Source of the DNA: DASTFY01 sp963829955 | GTDB lineage: Bacteria; Actinomycetota; Acidimicrobiia; Acidimicrobiales; Ilumatobacteraceae | DNA: 64,000 nucleotides | NCBI GenBank assembly: GCA_963829955.1 | Contig: CAWHKS010000018.1 | Location: 74,593 to 138,592 of the forward strand | Reading direction: 5' to 3' | Shown: piece by piece, positions 28,001 to 36,278 of the stretch | How positions within the stretch are numbered: the first letter of the stretch is position 1 | Layout of the letters: each line of letters starts with the position of its first letter | The notes under the pieces: model-generated | Seen by the model: the letters and a program-made list of their open reading frames with translations, nothing else | Told to the model about the DNA's origin: nothing | Databases searched by the model: none | Made by a program: the position numbers and the translations under genes

Positions 28001-28826
28001 TCATGGCTTGCGAGCGATGAAGGACGCGAAGCCGATGAAGCCGAAGAACCGGTCGGTTTCGACGCGAAGCCGGGCTTCGGCCTTCAACGCCGCGGCAAGG
28101 CCGGGGCCGATGCGTCCCCACGAGGCGAGCGCGTCCGCGCCGCGGTCCACAAGCGTCAGCACGTACTCCGGATCAGCGGTCGGCAGGTAGCCGTGGCTCC
28201 TCGAGCTCACCAGCTCGAAGCCGGCGGACCGCAGGAGTGCTGGCAAGCGGCGGACAAGCCAGGGATCGTTCAGGAACGCGGCCTTGACCGCTTCTATGCA
28301 GTCCTGGAGCGGGTCCCACACGCCGAGGGCCACCGTGACTGTCGCGTAGTCGCCGTCGCAGACGGCCAGGGTGCCTTGGGGGCGCACCACGCGAAACGCC
28401 TCGGTCAGCACGCGCTCCGGCTCCGGGATGTGGCAAAGCGTCGTGTGCAGCACGACGACGTCGAAGTCCTCGTCGGCGAATGGCAGCGATCGGCCGTCGC
28501 CCTGTTCGAACCTGAGCTTCGTCGCATCGCCGGTGAGCTCGCGGGCCTTGGCGAGGAACACCGGGTGACGGATCGAGGCCGACCGCTTCGGAGACGCCCG
28601 GGCGGCCGGCAAGCGCACGGGTGACCGGCCCGGTGCCACAGCCGACTTCGAGCACCCGTGCCCCTGAGCGGAACTCGATCTCGGACAGGTATGACTCGAG
28701 CATCGCCCGCTGTTGGGGATCAGCGGCCCGCAACTCGAGGACACCGGCGAGACGTTCTTGCACCGCAACATCGATGTCGGCGATCGTGGCGTAGGCATCG
28801 GGCACGGCACCGGCCTCCCTCCGCAT
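28001..28826 (-). CDS. Class I SAM-dependent methyltransferase, frameshifted
   Basis: ATG 28826 starts MRREAGAVPDAYATIADIDV and contains the SAM motif VLEVGCGTGPVTRAL and acidic GLDPS. One extra base in the CCC run near 28562-28565 breaks the frame, after which PVFLAKARELTG, LPFADEDFDVVVLHTTLCH and AFRVVRPQGTLAVCDGDY follow to the stop at 28001. The joined length is about 274 residues. The substrate is unknown. It converges on the aldehyde dehydrogenase and is divergent from nothing obvious, with a short gap to the GMC gene. Confidence 0.75.
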
Positions 28827-28924
28827 CGAGCTCCCACGATGCTATGTCGGGATCAATCGACCTCTCAGCTGTCCGGGTGCCGGGCGTCCAGGGAGATCAG
28901 CTCAGCGGCGCCGGCAAGGTCAGC

Positions 28925-28990
28925 TTCTCCGCACAAATCGCGCCTACGGACCGCTGGGCGGTCACTCGCCGCGATTTGTGCGGGATTGGT
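28925..28990. repeat. Interspersed palindromic element, copy 2
   Basis: Arms GCACAAATCGCG (28931-28942) and CGCGATTTGTGC (28970-28981) pair over 12 bp around a 27-base loop. The left flank GCTTCTCC is the reverse complement of the right flank of copy 1 (GGGAGAAG) with one base missing, so the two copies lie in inverted orientation. The stop codon of the GMC oxidoreductase is inside this element. Confidence 0.7.
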
Positions 28991-30669
28991 GACCTGGCGG
29001 GGAGGGCTCGGGGTGGTGGCGGTAGTACGGGACGTGTTCGGGGGCGAGGGGGGTGTTGCCGGCGATGAGGTCGGCGGCCTTCTCGGCCAGCATCATCACG
29101 GGCGCGTAGATGTTGCCGTTCGTGACGTACGGCATCGCTGACGCGTCGACCACCCGCAGCCCGTCGACGCCGTGCACGCGCATCGTGAGGGGGTCGACGA
29201 CGCTCATCGGTCCCGTGCCCATGGCGCAGGTGCACGACGGGTGGAGCGCGGTCTCGCCGTCGCGGGCGACCCACTCCAGGATCTGCTCGTCGGTCTCCAC
29301 GGCCGGGCCTGGTGAGAGCTCGCCGTCGTCGAAGGGGCCGAACGCGGGCTCGGCCAAGATCTTGCGCGCCGCCCGGACCGCCTCCACCCACTCGCGACGG
29401 TCCTGGTCCGTCGACAGGTAGTTGAAGCGCAGCGCCGGATGGACGTCGGGATCGTCGGTCGTGATCCTCACCGAGCCCCGCGCGTCGGAGTACATGGGGC
29501 CGACGTGCACCTGGTACCCGTGCCCGCCACCGGGCGCGGTGCCGTCGTAGCGGACGGCGATGGGGAGGAAGTGGAACATCACGTTCGGGTACGCGACGTC
29601 GTCATTGCTGCGGATGAAGCCACCGGCCTCGAAGTGGTTGGTCGCACCCGGACCCTTCCGGAAGAAGAGCCACTGGAAGCCGATCCACGGCCGGTTGCGC
29701 CACTTGAGGGCCGGCGCCATCGAAACCGGCTGGCGGCAGGCGTGCTGGATGTACACCTCCAGGTGGTCCTGCAGGTTCTCCCCCACGCCGGGCACATCAG
29801 CGACCGCGTCGATCCCGAGCGACCGCAATGCCCCTGCCTCACCCACGCCCGAGAGCTGCAACAGAGCGGGCGAGTTGATGGCGCCCCCGCAACAGAGGAT
29901 CTCGCCGCCCAGGGCGCGCCGGCGTGTCCCGTCCCCGCGCCCCAGCGCCGAACGCGTCCGGTACTCGACGCCCACGGCCCGTTGCCCGTCGAACACGATG
30001 CGGTCGACCTGCGCCCGGCACACGACCTCCAGGTTGGGGCGGGACCCGACCGGGTGCAGGTAGGCGCGGGCCGCGCTCGAGGCGACGACCGCGGTGCAGG
30101 TTGCGGTCGAAGCGGGCGAACCCCTCCTGCCGGTACCCGTTGACGTCGTCGGTCAGCGGATAGCCGGCCTCCTGGACGGCCTCGAAGAAGGCCTCGAACA
30201 GCGGCGTGGACGCCGGTCCGCGCTCCATGACCAGCGGCCCGTCCGTCCCGCGGTAGTCGTCGCCACCGGCCAGACAGGTCTCCATGCGCTTGAAGTACGG
30301 GAGGCAGTGCGCGTAGTCCCAGGTCTCCATGCCCGGATCGGCACTCCAGCGCTCGTAGTCCATCGGGTTGCCCCGCTGGAAGATCATCCCGTTGATGCTG
30401 CTCGACCCGCCCAGCACCTTGCCGCGGGCGTGGTAGACGCGCCGGCCACCCATGTGCGGCTCGGGCTCGGACTCGTACTTCCAGTCGTAGAAGCGGTTGC
30501 CGATCGGGAACGACAGCGCCGCCGGCATGTGGATGTACACGTCCCACAGGGGGTCGGGCCGGCCGGCCTCGAGCACGAGCACGCGGGTCGAGCCGTCGGC
30601 GCTCAGCCGGTTGGCCAGCACGCAGCCGGCCGACCCACCGCCCACGATGATGTAGTCGTACCGCCCCAT
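28962..30669 (-). CDS. GMC oxidoreductase, choline-dehydrogenase-like, frameshifted
   Basis: ATG 30669 (MGRYDYIIVGGGSAGCVLAN) starts the FAD Rossmann fold; the GMC signature GKVLGGSSSINGMIF follows. An extra base near 30079-30090 breaks the frame after RFDRNLHRGR; the other frame continues SSAARAYLHPV, LCCGGAINSPALLQLSGVG and the terminal active-site HPSCTCAMG and NGNIYAPVMMLAEKAAD. The joined length is about 568 residues. Enzymes of this type oxidise choline to betaine aldehyde, though other alcohols are known. The last about 10 residues are encoded by the palindromic repeat. Start is 2 bases after the hydratase stop. Confidence 0.8.
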
Positions 30670-30671
30670 CG

Positions 30672-31439
30672 CTAGAAGCCGTGCTGCATGCGACGGGTCG
30701 TGTCGGGGTCGAGCATCCCGGCCACGGTCGCCTCGGTCTCGACGGCCAGCGCGGCGTGCAGGTCCGTCACCGCACCCGTGCTGAGCGCCCGCTTCATCCG
30801 GCCCACCGCGGCGGGCGGGAGCGCGGCCAGCCGGGCGGCCACCGCCCGCGCCTCGTCCATGAGCTCCTTGTCCGGCACGACCCGCCACGCCACGCCAAGC
30901 CGCAGGAGCGAGGCGGCGTCGTACTCCTGGCCGAGCAGCAGCATCTCGCGGGCGGCATTGAGGCCGACCAGCGCCGGCAGCAGCGATGTCACCGCGCCCG
31001 TGACGAAGATGCCGAGGGACACCTCCGGGAAGAACCCGCGGGCGGTCTCCCCCCAGATCGGGAAGTCGCAGTTGATGGCCCACTCGAAGCCGCCGCCGAC
31101 CGCCCATCCGTTGATGGCGCCGACCACGGGCTTGGCGCCGAGGACGATGGCCTCGGTGGCCCGCTGGATGGCATCGACCAGCGCTCGGGCCTCGGCCTCA
31201 TCCGACGGGTGGACGTGCTCCTTGCGGTCGTCACCGGCGCAGAACGCACGACCGGAGCCCGTGAACACGATGGCCCGCGTGCCCTCGTCGGCGTTGGCGT
31301 CGTCGAACGCCCTTGCCACGTCGTCGATGAGTTGGCGGTTCATGGCGTTCAGCCGGTCGGGCCGGTGGAGCGCGATCGTCCGGACGCCGTCGTCGCCCAA
31401 CTCGCTCAGGACGGTCTCATAGGCCAGGTTCGCCGACAC
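30672..31439 (-). CDS. Enoyl-CoA hydratase/isomerase, CaiD-like
   Basis: This 255-residue crotonase-fold protein has the oxyanion segments GRAFCAGDDRKEHV and INGWAVGGGFEWAI, and FFPEVSLGIFV with the catalytic Glu position used by carnitinyl-CoA dehydratases. Start is GTG 31439 (MSANLAYETVL). It lies directly upstream of the GMC gene and only 24 bases from the divergent CoA ligase start. The position next to a CaiC-like ligase and carnitine dehydrogenase suggests hydration of crotonobetainyl-CoA. This is inferred from context. Confidence 0.8.
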   Translation of the reverse strand: MSANLAYETVLSELGDDGVRTIALHRPDRLNAMNRQLIDDVARAFDDANADEGTRAIVFTGSGRAFCAGDDRKEHVHPSDEAEARALVDAIQRATEAIVLGAKPVVGAINGWAVGGGFEWAINCDFPIWGETARGFFPEVSLGIFVTGAVTSLLPALVGLNAAREMLLLGQEYDAASLLRLGVAWRVVPDKELMDEARAVAARLAALPPAAVGRMKRALSTGAVTDLHAALAVETEATVAGMLDPDTTRRMQHGF

Positions 31440-31451
31440 GCCGGCGAACCT
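31426..31451. promoter_or_regulatory. Perfect 10-6-10 palindrome in a divergent intergenic region (operator candidate)
   Basis: AGGTTCGCCG (31426-31435) and CGGCGAACCT (31442-31451) are perfect inverted arms around 6 bases. The palindrome overlaps the GTG start of the hydratase gene and ends 12 bases before the CoA ligase start. Its size and location fit a dimeric repressor site that would switch both divergent genes together; no regulator gene is in the immediate neighbourhood. Confidence 0.5.
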
Positions 31452-31463
31452 AGTGTCGCCGTC

Positions 31464-33035
31464 GTGCTCGTCCCGACCCTCGATCAGCTGCTCCGTGACC
31501 GGGCCGCCGACCGGCCAGACGTCCCCTGGTTGCGCTGCCGCACCGGCGACCTCCCGTTCGCGGAGGCCGACCGGCTGGTCTCGGACCTCGCCGCGGGTCT
31601 GGCCGCCCAAGGTGTCGGGCGGGGCGACCTGGTCCCCGTCCTCATGCCGAACGGGCGCGACATCGTCATCGTCTGGTTCGCGCTCGACCGCCTCGGCGCC
31701 GTGGCCACGCTGCTCAACACCGCGTTCCGCGGTCCCGCGCTGACACACGCGTTGAACCTGACCGGTGCCGAGCTGCTGGTGGCAGACGCGTCCCTCATCG
31801 ATTCGGTCGCTCCGGTGGCGGGTGAGCTGGCAACCCTTCGCCGGGCCGTGGTGTTCGGAGGTGACGCCGGGGCGGCCGGCCTCGCACCGCTCGAGATCGT
31901 TCCCGCCACCGGGCTGGCCTCGCACCGCACCGAGCCCCCGCCGCCGTCGCACGGCATGACGGACCCGGCCATGGTCATCTTCACCTCGGGCACGACGGGA
32001 CCGTCGAAGGGCTGCGTGCTGTCCCACCGCTACGCCGTTCGCCAAGCCCAGCTCATGATCGAGCACTTCGGGTTGCGGGCCGACGACGTCCTCTACTGCC
32101 CGTTCCCGCTCTTCCACCTCGACGCCACCGTGCTCACGGTCGTCCCCGCGTTGGTCCTGGGCACCACGGCGGCCATCGGCGAGCGTTTCTCGGCGTCCGG
32201 CTTCTGGGACGAGCTCCGGGAGTTCGGCGCGACGGTCTTCGACTTCATGGGCGCGACCCTGACGATGCTCCACAAGCGGCCACCGGCCGTGGACGACGCC
32301 GACAACCCCGCCCGCCTCGGTTGGGGCGTGCCACTCCCCGAGTTCGCACCCGAGTTCGAAGCGCGCTTCGGTGTGCGGCTCGTCGAGGCCTACGGCTCGA
32401 CCGATGCCGGCGTGCCCATCTACCAACCCCTCGACCAGCCTCGACGCCCCGGCAGCTGCGGGCGAGCCATCCCGTCCTACGACGTGAGGGTGTTCGACGA
32501 GGACGACGTCGAGGTGCCGCCAGGCATGGTGGGTGAGCTGGTGGTCCGCCCGCTCGAGCCCTCGCTGATCGCCGACGGCTACTACGGGCGCCCCGAGGCG
32601 ACCATCGAGTCACGCCACAACCTGTGGTTCCACACGGGTGATCTCGTGCGCCGCGACGAGGACGGCTGGTTCTTCTACATCGGCCGCCGCACGGACTCCA
32701 TCCGGCGCCGCGGCGAGAACATCTCCGCCTTCGAAGTCGAGGAGGTGGTGAAGTTGCATCCGCACGTACTGGACGCGGCGGCGTTCGGCGTCCCCAGCGA
32801 GCTCACAGAGGACGACGTGATGGTGGCGGTCGTGCCCCGACCAGGCACCGCACTCGATCCGGTCGACCTGATCGCGTTCTGCCGGGAGCGGCTGGCCCGT
32901 CACATGGTCCCTCGCTACGTCGACCTGATCGACGAGCTCCCGCGGACACCGACCGAGAAGGTCGAGAAGGGCGTGTTGCGCGAGCGCGGCGTGACGGCGA
33001 CCAGCTGGGACGGCGAGGCGGCGGCCCGCAGCTGA
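31464..33035 (+). CDS. Acyl-CoA synthetase, CaiC-like (crotonobetaine/carnitine-CoA ligase candidate)
   Basis: This 523-residue adenylate-forming enzyme has P-loop FTSGTTGPSKGCVLSH, A5 motif VEAYGSTDAGV, A7/A8 WFHTGDLVRRDEDGWFFYIGR and RRRGENISAFEVEEVV, and the A10 Lys in PTEKVEKGVL. These are complete, so it should form acyl-AMP and then acyl-CoA. GTG 31464 begins MLVPTLDQLLRDRAADRP. The pattern of A5-A8 is close to CaiC-type ligases, and its CaiD-like neighbour supports that. Substrate choice is inferred. Confidence 0.82.
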   Translation: MLVPTLDQLLRDRAADRPDVPWLRCRTGDLPFAEADRLVSDLAAGLAAQGVGRGDLVPVLMPNGRDIVIVWFALDRLGAVATLLNTAFRGPALTHALNLTGAELLVADASLIDSVAPVAGELATLRRAVVFGGDAGAAGLAPLEIVPATGLASHRTEPPPPSHGMTDPAMVIFTSGTTGPSKGCVLSHRYAVRQAQLMIEHFGLRADDVLYCPFPLFHLDATVLTVVPALVLGTTAAIGERFSASGFWDELREFGATVFDFMGATLTMLHKRPPAVDDADNPARLGWGVPLPEFAPEFEARFGVRLVEAYGSTDAGVPIYQPLDQPRRPGSCGRAIPSYDVRVFDEDDVEVPPGMVGELVVRPLEPSLIADGYYGRPEATIESRHNLWFHTGDLVRRDEDGWFFYIGRRTDSIRRRGENISAFEVEEVVKLHPHVLDAAAFGVPSELTEDDVMVAVVPRPGTALDPVDLIAFCRERLARHMVPRYVDLIDELPRTPTEKVEKGVLRERGVTATSWDGEAAARS

Positions 33036-33041
33036 GCGGCG

Positions 33042-34571
33042 CTATCGCGAGCGGGGTTGCCCGACGTGCCGTCCGGCCGCCGGCGGGCGGGAGATGGAGG
33101 CGTGGGCGGCGCGGACGCGCTCGAGCGCGTCCAAGACGGCGGGAGCGGCGGCCGCCGCCTTCCCGGTACCGGCGTCCACGTGCAGCAGCAGGTGCTCCGC
33201 CGTCCCCAACAGCACGCCGTCGCCGCCGTCGCCGCCGTCGCCGCCGTCGCCGCCACGGAGGCCACGGCGGATCCACGTGAACACGTGCATCCGCTTCTCG
33301 TCGTGGTCGAGGAGGGTGAGGTCGACGTGGACCGCGTCGCCGGCGCGGCACTGCTCCACGAAGGTCAGGTGGCTCTCCACCGTGAAGTACGAGCCGCCCG
33401 AGGCCAGGTACGCGGCGTCGATGCCGACGAAGCGCATGAAGGCGTCGACTCCGTTGCTCGACAGCTCCAGGTACCGGCTGTCGTTCGTGTGGCCGTTGTA
33501 GTCGACCCACTCCGTCGGCACGATCCTGTCGACCACCCGCAACGGCCAGCCGTCGAGCAGCTCCTGCTGCCCGACGCCGGCCCGCTCGAACAGCGTGCGC
33601 TCGTAATCGTCGAGCACCTCACCGGCACCGACGCCGACGCTGCGCAACCCCTGGAGCACGGCAATCAGCGCGTCGTCCCGCTGCGCCTCGAGCTCCCGCA
33701 CCGTGCGGCCCGCGGCCTGGGCCTCGGACTGCGTGACGATGCGGTCGAGCAACTCGTCGGTGAGCTCCGGCACGTCGACCAACCTGCTCCACGGCCACTG
33801 CAGCGCGGGACCGAACTGGGCCATGAAGTGCCGCATCCCCGCCTCCCCGCCAGCGATGCGGTAGGTGAGGAAGGTCCCCATGAAGCTCCAGCGGAGGCCG
33901 GCGCCGAAGCGGATGGCATCGTCGATCTCCTCGACGGTGGCGACTGATCCCTCGACCAGCCACAGCGCCTCCCGCCACAGGGCCTCGAGGAGGCGATCGG
34001 CGACGAAGCCGTCGATCTCGGTGGACAGGACCAGGGGGCGCATCCCGACCGACCGGTACACGTCGGCGGCGCGCTCCCTCGCCGCCGGCGTCGTCTGCGC
34101 GCCCCCCACGACCTCGACCAGCGGCAGGAGGTACACGGGGTTGAACGGATGGCCGACGACAAGTCGTTCCGGGTGGGACATGCCCGACTGCAGCGCAGAC
34201 GGCAGGAGGCCCGACGTGGAGGAGGCGATGACGACCGAAGCCGGCGCGGCCTCCGCGGCGGCGGACAGGAGTGCCTGCTTCAGGTCGAGACGTTCGGGCG
34301 CGCTCTCCTGCACGAGGTCGACGCCGTCCGCGGCCTCACCCGCCGACCCGACGAAGCGCACGGCGCCTTCGGGCGGCAGCGGCGCCATGGTCAGACGCCG
34401 GCACGCCCGCCGGGCGTTGGCAAGGACCTCGTCCAGCTTCCGCGGCGCGTCGGGGTCAGGGTCGAACACCTGGACATCGACACCGTTGAGAACGAAACGA
34501 GCCGCCCAACCGCCGCCGATGACGCCGCCGCCGAGCAAGCCGACGCCGCGCAGCCCGGGGACCGGGCTCAC
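33042..34571 (-). CDS. Carnitine 3-dehydrogenase fused to betainyl-CoA thioesterase
   Basis: This 509-residue protein has two parts. Residues 1 to about 320 are a 3-hydroxyacyl-CoA dehydrogenase-type NAD domain (VGLLGGGVIGGGWAARF, SSTSGLLPS, GHPFNPVYLLPLVEVV). From about residue 340 a hot-dog thioesterase follows (TEWVDYNGHTNDSRYLELSS, YFTVESHLTFVEQCRAGD). This fusion is known from carnitine degradation: L-carnitine is oxidised to 3-dehydrocarnitine, and the thioesterase releases glycine betaine from betainyl-CoA. A (GGD)4 insertion sits in the thioesterase. The BKACE gene is 7 bases upstream in the same operon. Confidence 0.88.
   Translation of the reverse strand: MSPVPGLRGVGLLGGGVIGGGWAARFVLNGVDVQVFDPDPDAPRKLDEVLANARRACRRLTMAPLPPEGAVRFVGSAGEAADGVDLVQESAPERLDLKQALLSAAAEAAPASVVIASSTSGLLPSALQSGMSHPERLVVGHPFNPVYLLPLVEVVGGAQTTPAARERAADVYRSVGMRPLVLSTEIDGFVADRLLEALWREALWLVEGSVATVEEIDDAIRFGAGLRWSFMGTFLTYRIAGGEAGMRHFMAQFGPALQWPWSRLVDVPELTDELLDRIVTQSEAQAAGRTVRELEAQRDDALIAVLQGLRSVGVGAGEVLDDYERTLFERAGVGQQELLDGWPLRVVDRIVPTEWVDYNGHTNDSRYLELSSNGVDAFMRFVGIDAAYLASGGSYFTVESHLTFVEQCRAGDAVHVDLTLLDHDEKRMHVFTWIRRGLRGGDGGDGGDGGDGVLLGTAEHLLLHVDAGTGKAAAAAPAVLDALERVRAAHASISRPPAAGRHVGQPRSR
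33216..33254. repeat. 9-bp tandem repeat (gccgtcgcc)4 within CDS
   Basis: Four perfect copies of a 9-bp unit (33216-33251) plus a partial one, encoding GGDGGDGGDGGD in the thioesterase part of the carnitine dehydrogenase fusion. Copies differ by multiples of 9, so slippage keeps the frame. Confidence 0.85.
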
Positions 34572-34578
34572 CCGGCGG

Positions 34579-35475
34579 TCACCCCGGGCGCTTGAGCTCG
34601 AGCAGCGAGCGCACGTCGGCGGACGTCAGCACGCGCACGTTCATCGCCTCGAGGATGGAGCGGGCACGAGCGACGAGGTCGGCGTTCGTGGCCAGCTTCC
34701 CCCGGCTCAGGTAGAGGTTGTCCTCCAGGCCTACCCGGACGTTCCCGCCGGCCAGGACGGCCATGGCGACGTAGGGGAGCTGCATGCGGCTGATCGAGAA
34801 CGCCGAGAACACGGCCCCCGGTGGGAGCTGGTTGACCATGGCCATGAGCGTGCCCGGATCGTCGGGCGCGCCGTAGGCGATGCCCATGCAGAGCTGCACG
34901 AGCACCGGGTTGTCGAGGAGACCGTCGGCCAGCAGCTCCTTGACCTGCACCAGATGCCCGGTGTCGAACACCTCCAGCTCCGGTCGCACACCCAGCTCCT
35001 GCACCCGCTTGGCCATGGTTCGCAACGCACCGGGCGTGTTCACCATGATGTAGTCGCCGCCGGACGCGAAGTTCATGGACCCGCAGTCGAGCGTGCACAT
35101 CTCCGGCATGAGGAGCTCGACGTGCGCGAGGCGCTCCGTCGCCCCCGCCAGGTCTGTGCCCTCCTCCGCCGGCGGGAGCGGCGTCTCGTCCCCGCCGAGC
35201 ACGAGGTCGCCTCCCATACCGGCCGTGAGGTTGAGGACCACGTCCACGCCCGACGTCCTGATGAGGTCCACCACGCCCTTGTAGAGCTGCGGATCCCGGG
35301 CGCCCCGGCCGGTCTCGGGGTCCCGCACGTGGATGTGGACGACGGCGGCTCCCGCCTCGGCGGCCGCGATGGCCGACTGCGCGATCTGCTCGGGTGTCAC
35401 GGGGACGTGCGGGCTGCGGCCCGCCGTGTCGCCCGACCCCGTGATCGCGCAGGTGATGAATGCGTTCCAGTTCAA
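34579..35475 (-). CDS. BKACE (DUF849) beta-keto acid cleavage enzyme, dehydrocarnitine-cleaving candidate
   Basis: This 298-residue TIM-barrel enzyme has the Zn-binding HIH in AAVVHIHVRDPETGR, plus ITCAITGSGDT at the start and NLTAGMGGDLV. BKACE enzymes condense a beta-keto acid with acetyl-CoA to give acetoacetate and a new CoA ester. When paired with carnitine dehydrogenase/thioesterase they act on 3-dehydrocarnitine and yield betainyl-CoA. It is the first gene of the two-gene minus-strand operon, so the pathway step is strongly suggested. Confidence 0.88.
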   Translation of the reverse strand: MNWNAFITCAITGSGDTAGRSPHVPVTPEQIAQSAIAAAEAGAAVVHIHVRDPETGRGARDPQLYKGVVDLIRTSGVDVVLNLTAGMGGDLVLGGDETPLPPAEEGTDLAGATERLAHVELLMPEMCTLDCGSMNFASGGDYIMVNTPGALRTMAKRVQELGVRPELEVFDTGHLVQVKELLADGLLDNPVLVQLCMGIAYGAPDDPGTLMAMVNQLPPGAVFSAFSISRMQLPYVAMAVLAGGNVRVGLEDNLYLSRGKLATNADLVARARSILEAMNVRVLTSADVRSLLELKRPG

Positions 35476-35513
35476 CGTCCGGTCACCCCCGCCGGCGCAC
35501 GCTACCGCGGCCC

Positions 35514-36158
35514 CTACCAGGACCGTTCGGTCGTCGCCAGCGCGGCCAGCGCTTCCGGGGCTCCGTCCAGGTCCACGAGCGCGTGATCCTCACGGCCGAA
35601 CGCGTACAGCAGCAGCTCACCCGGCGGCCCCGTGATCGTCACGGTCGTGTCGCCATTTGCGGCTCGGAGCTGTGTGCCGTCAGGCCGTTCCAGCACGACG
35701 CCGACCGGCGCGGCCTTGAACGCGCGGCGACGGAACCAGCCGAGCACCTTCCACAGATCGGCCTCCGCATCCTCGTCCAGGGCACGGGCCGTCCAGCCAT
35801 CCTCGGCGCGGCGCACGTCCTCGAAGTGGACGAAGAACTCGTGGGTGTTCCCCAAGCGGTCGAACCTCGGCAGCGCGAGCGGCGACCAGCTCGGCGGCCC
35901 GGCCCGCAGGCGGGTGACCAGCTCAGCGTACGGGCGCTCCGCCTCCCCCAGCCGAACCCGCTCGGACCACCCGTTGAGCCGATCGACCACCAGCCCGGGC
36001 ACGCTGTCGGGCCGCCGGTCGCGGGCCACGAGGTGCGCGGCCAGGTCCCTGGTCGACCACCCTCCGCACAGGGTGGGAGCGTCGGGGCCCAGCTCGTCCA
36101 GGAGATCGCACAGCCCGAGCCGGTCGCGGCGGGCCAGCCACAGGTGATCGCTGATCAT
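35514..36158 (-). CDS. TIGR03085-type metal-binding protein (DinB/mycothiol-dependent family)
   Basis: This 214-residue four-helix-bundle protein has the family wording DLLDELGPDAPTLCGGWSTRDLAAHLVARDRRPDSVPG, with His in AAHLVARD and FFVHFEDVRRAEDGW as metal ligands. The C-terminus carries a small sterol-carrier-like domain (RPDGTQLRAANGDTTVTITGPPGELLLYAFGR). Such proteins are largely actinobacterial and presumed mycothiol-linked; no activity is assigned. ATG 36158 was chosen over GTG 36182. Confidence 0.8.
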   Translation of the reverse strand: MISDHLWLARRDRLGLCDLLDELGPDAPTLCGGWSTRDLAAHLVARDRRPDSVPGLVVDRLNGWSERVRLGEAERPYAELVTRLRAGPPSWSPLALPRFDRLGNTHEFFVHFEDVRRAEDGWTARALDEDAEADLWKVLGWFRRRAFKAAPVGVVLERPDGTQLRAANGDTTVTITGPPGELLLYAFGREDHALVDLDGAPEALAALATTERSW

Positions 36159-36193
36159 CGCGGTCAACGTACCGCTGACCACCCTCCCCGTCC

Positions 36194-36245
36194 CGCTTGT
36201 GTCACACGCCGTTGCCGCTCACCGCGCCCAAACGTGACACAAGCG
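36194..36245. repeat. Long-loop inverted repeat
   Basis: CGCTTGTGTCAC (36194-36205) and GTGACACAAGCG (36234-36245) pair over 12 bp around a 28-base loop. The architecture (12-14 bp arms, loop of 23-28 bases, no T tract) is like the two palindromic elements at 17.8 and 28.9 kb, although the arm sequence differs. It sits between two minus-strand genes and may act in transcription termination of the upstream ligase operon or be a mobile remnant. Confidence 0.5.
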
Positions 36246-36278
36246 ACCTGGGGGCGCGGCACCGGGGTCCCCGCGTGC

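Noticed and set aside
30681..31463. Plus-strand open frame before the CaiC-like ligase
   Set aside because: It is antisense to the CaiD-like gene; ligase homology begins only at GTG 31464.
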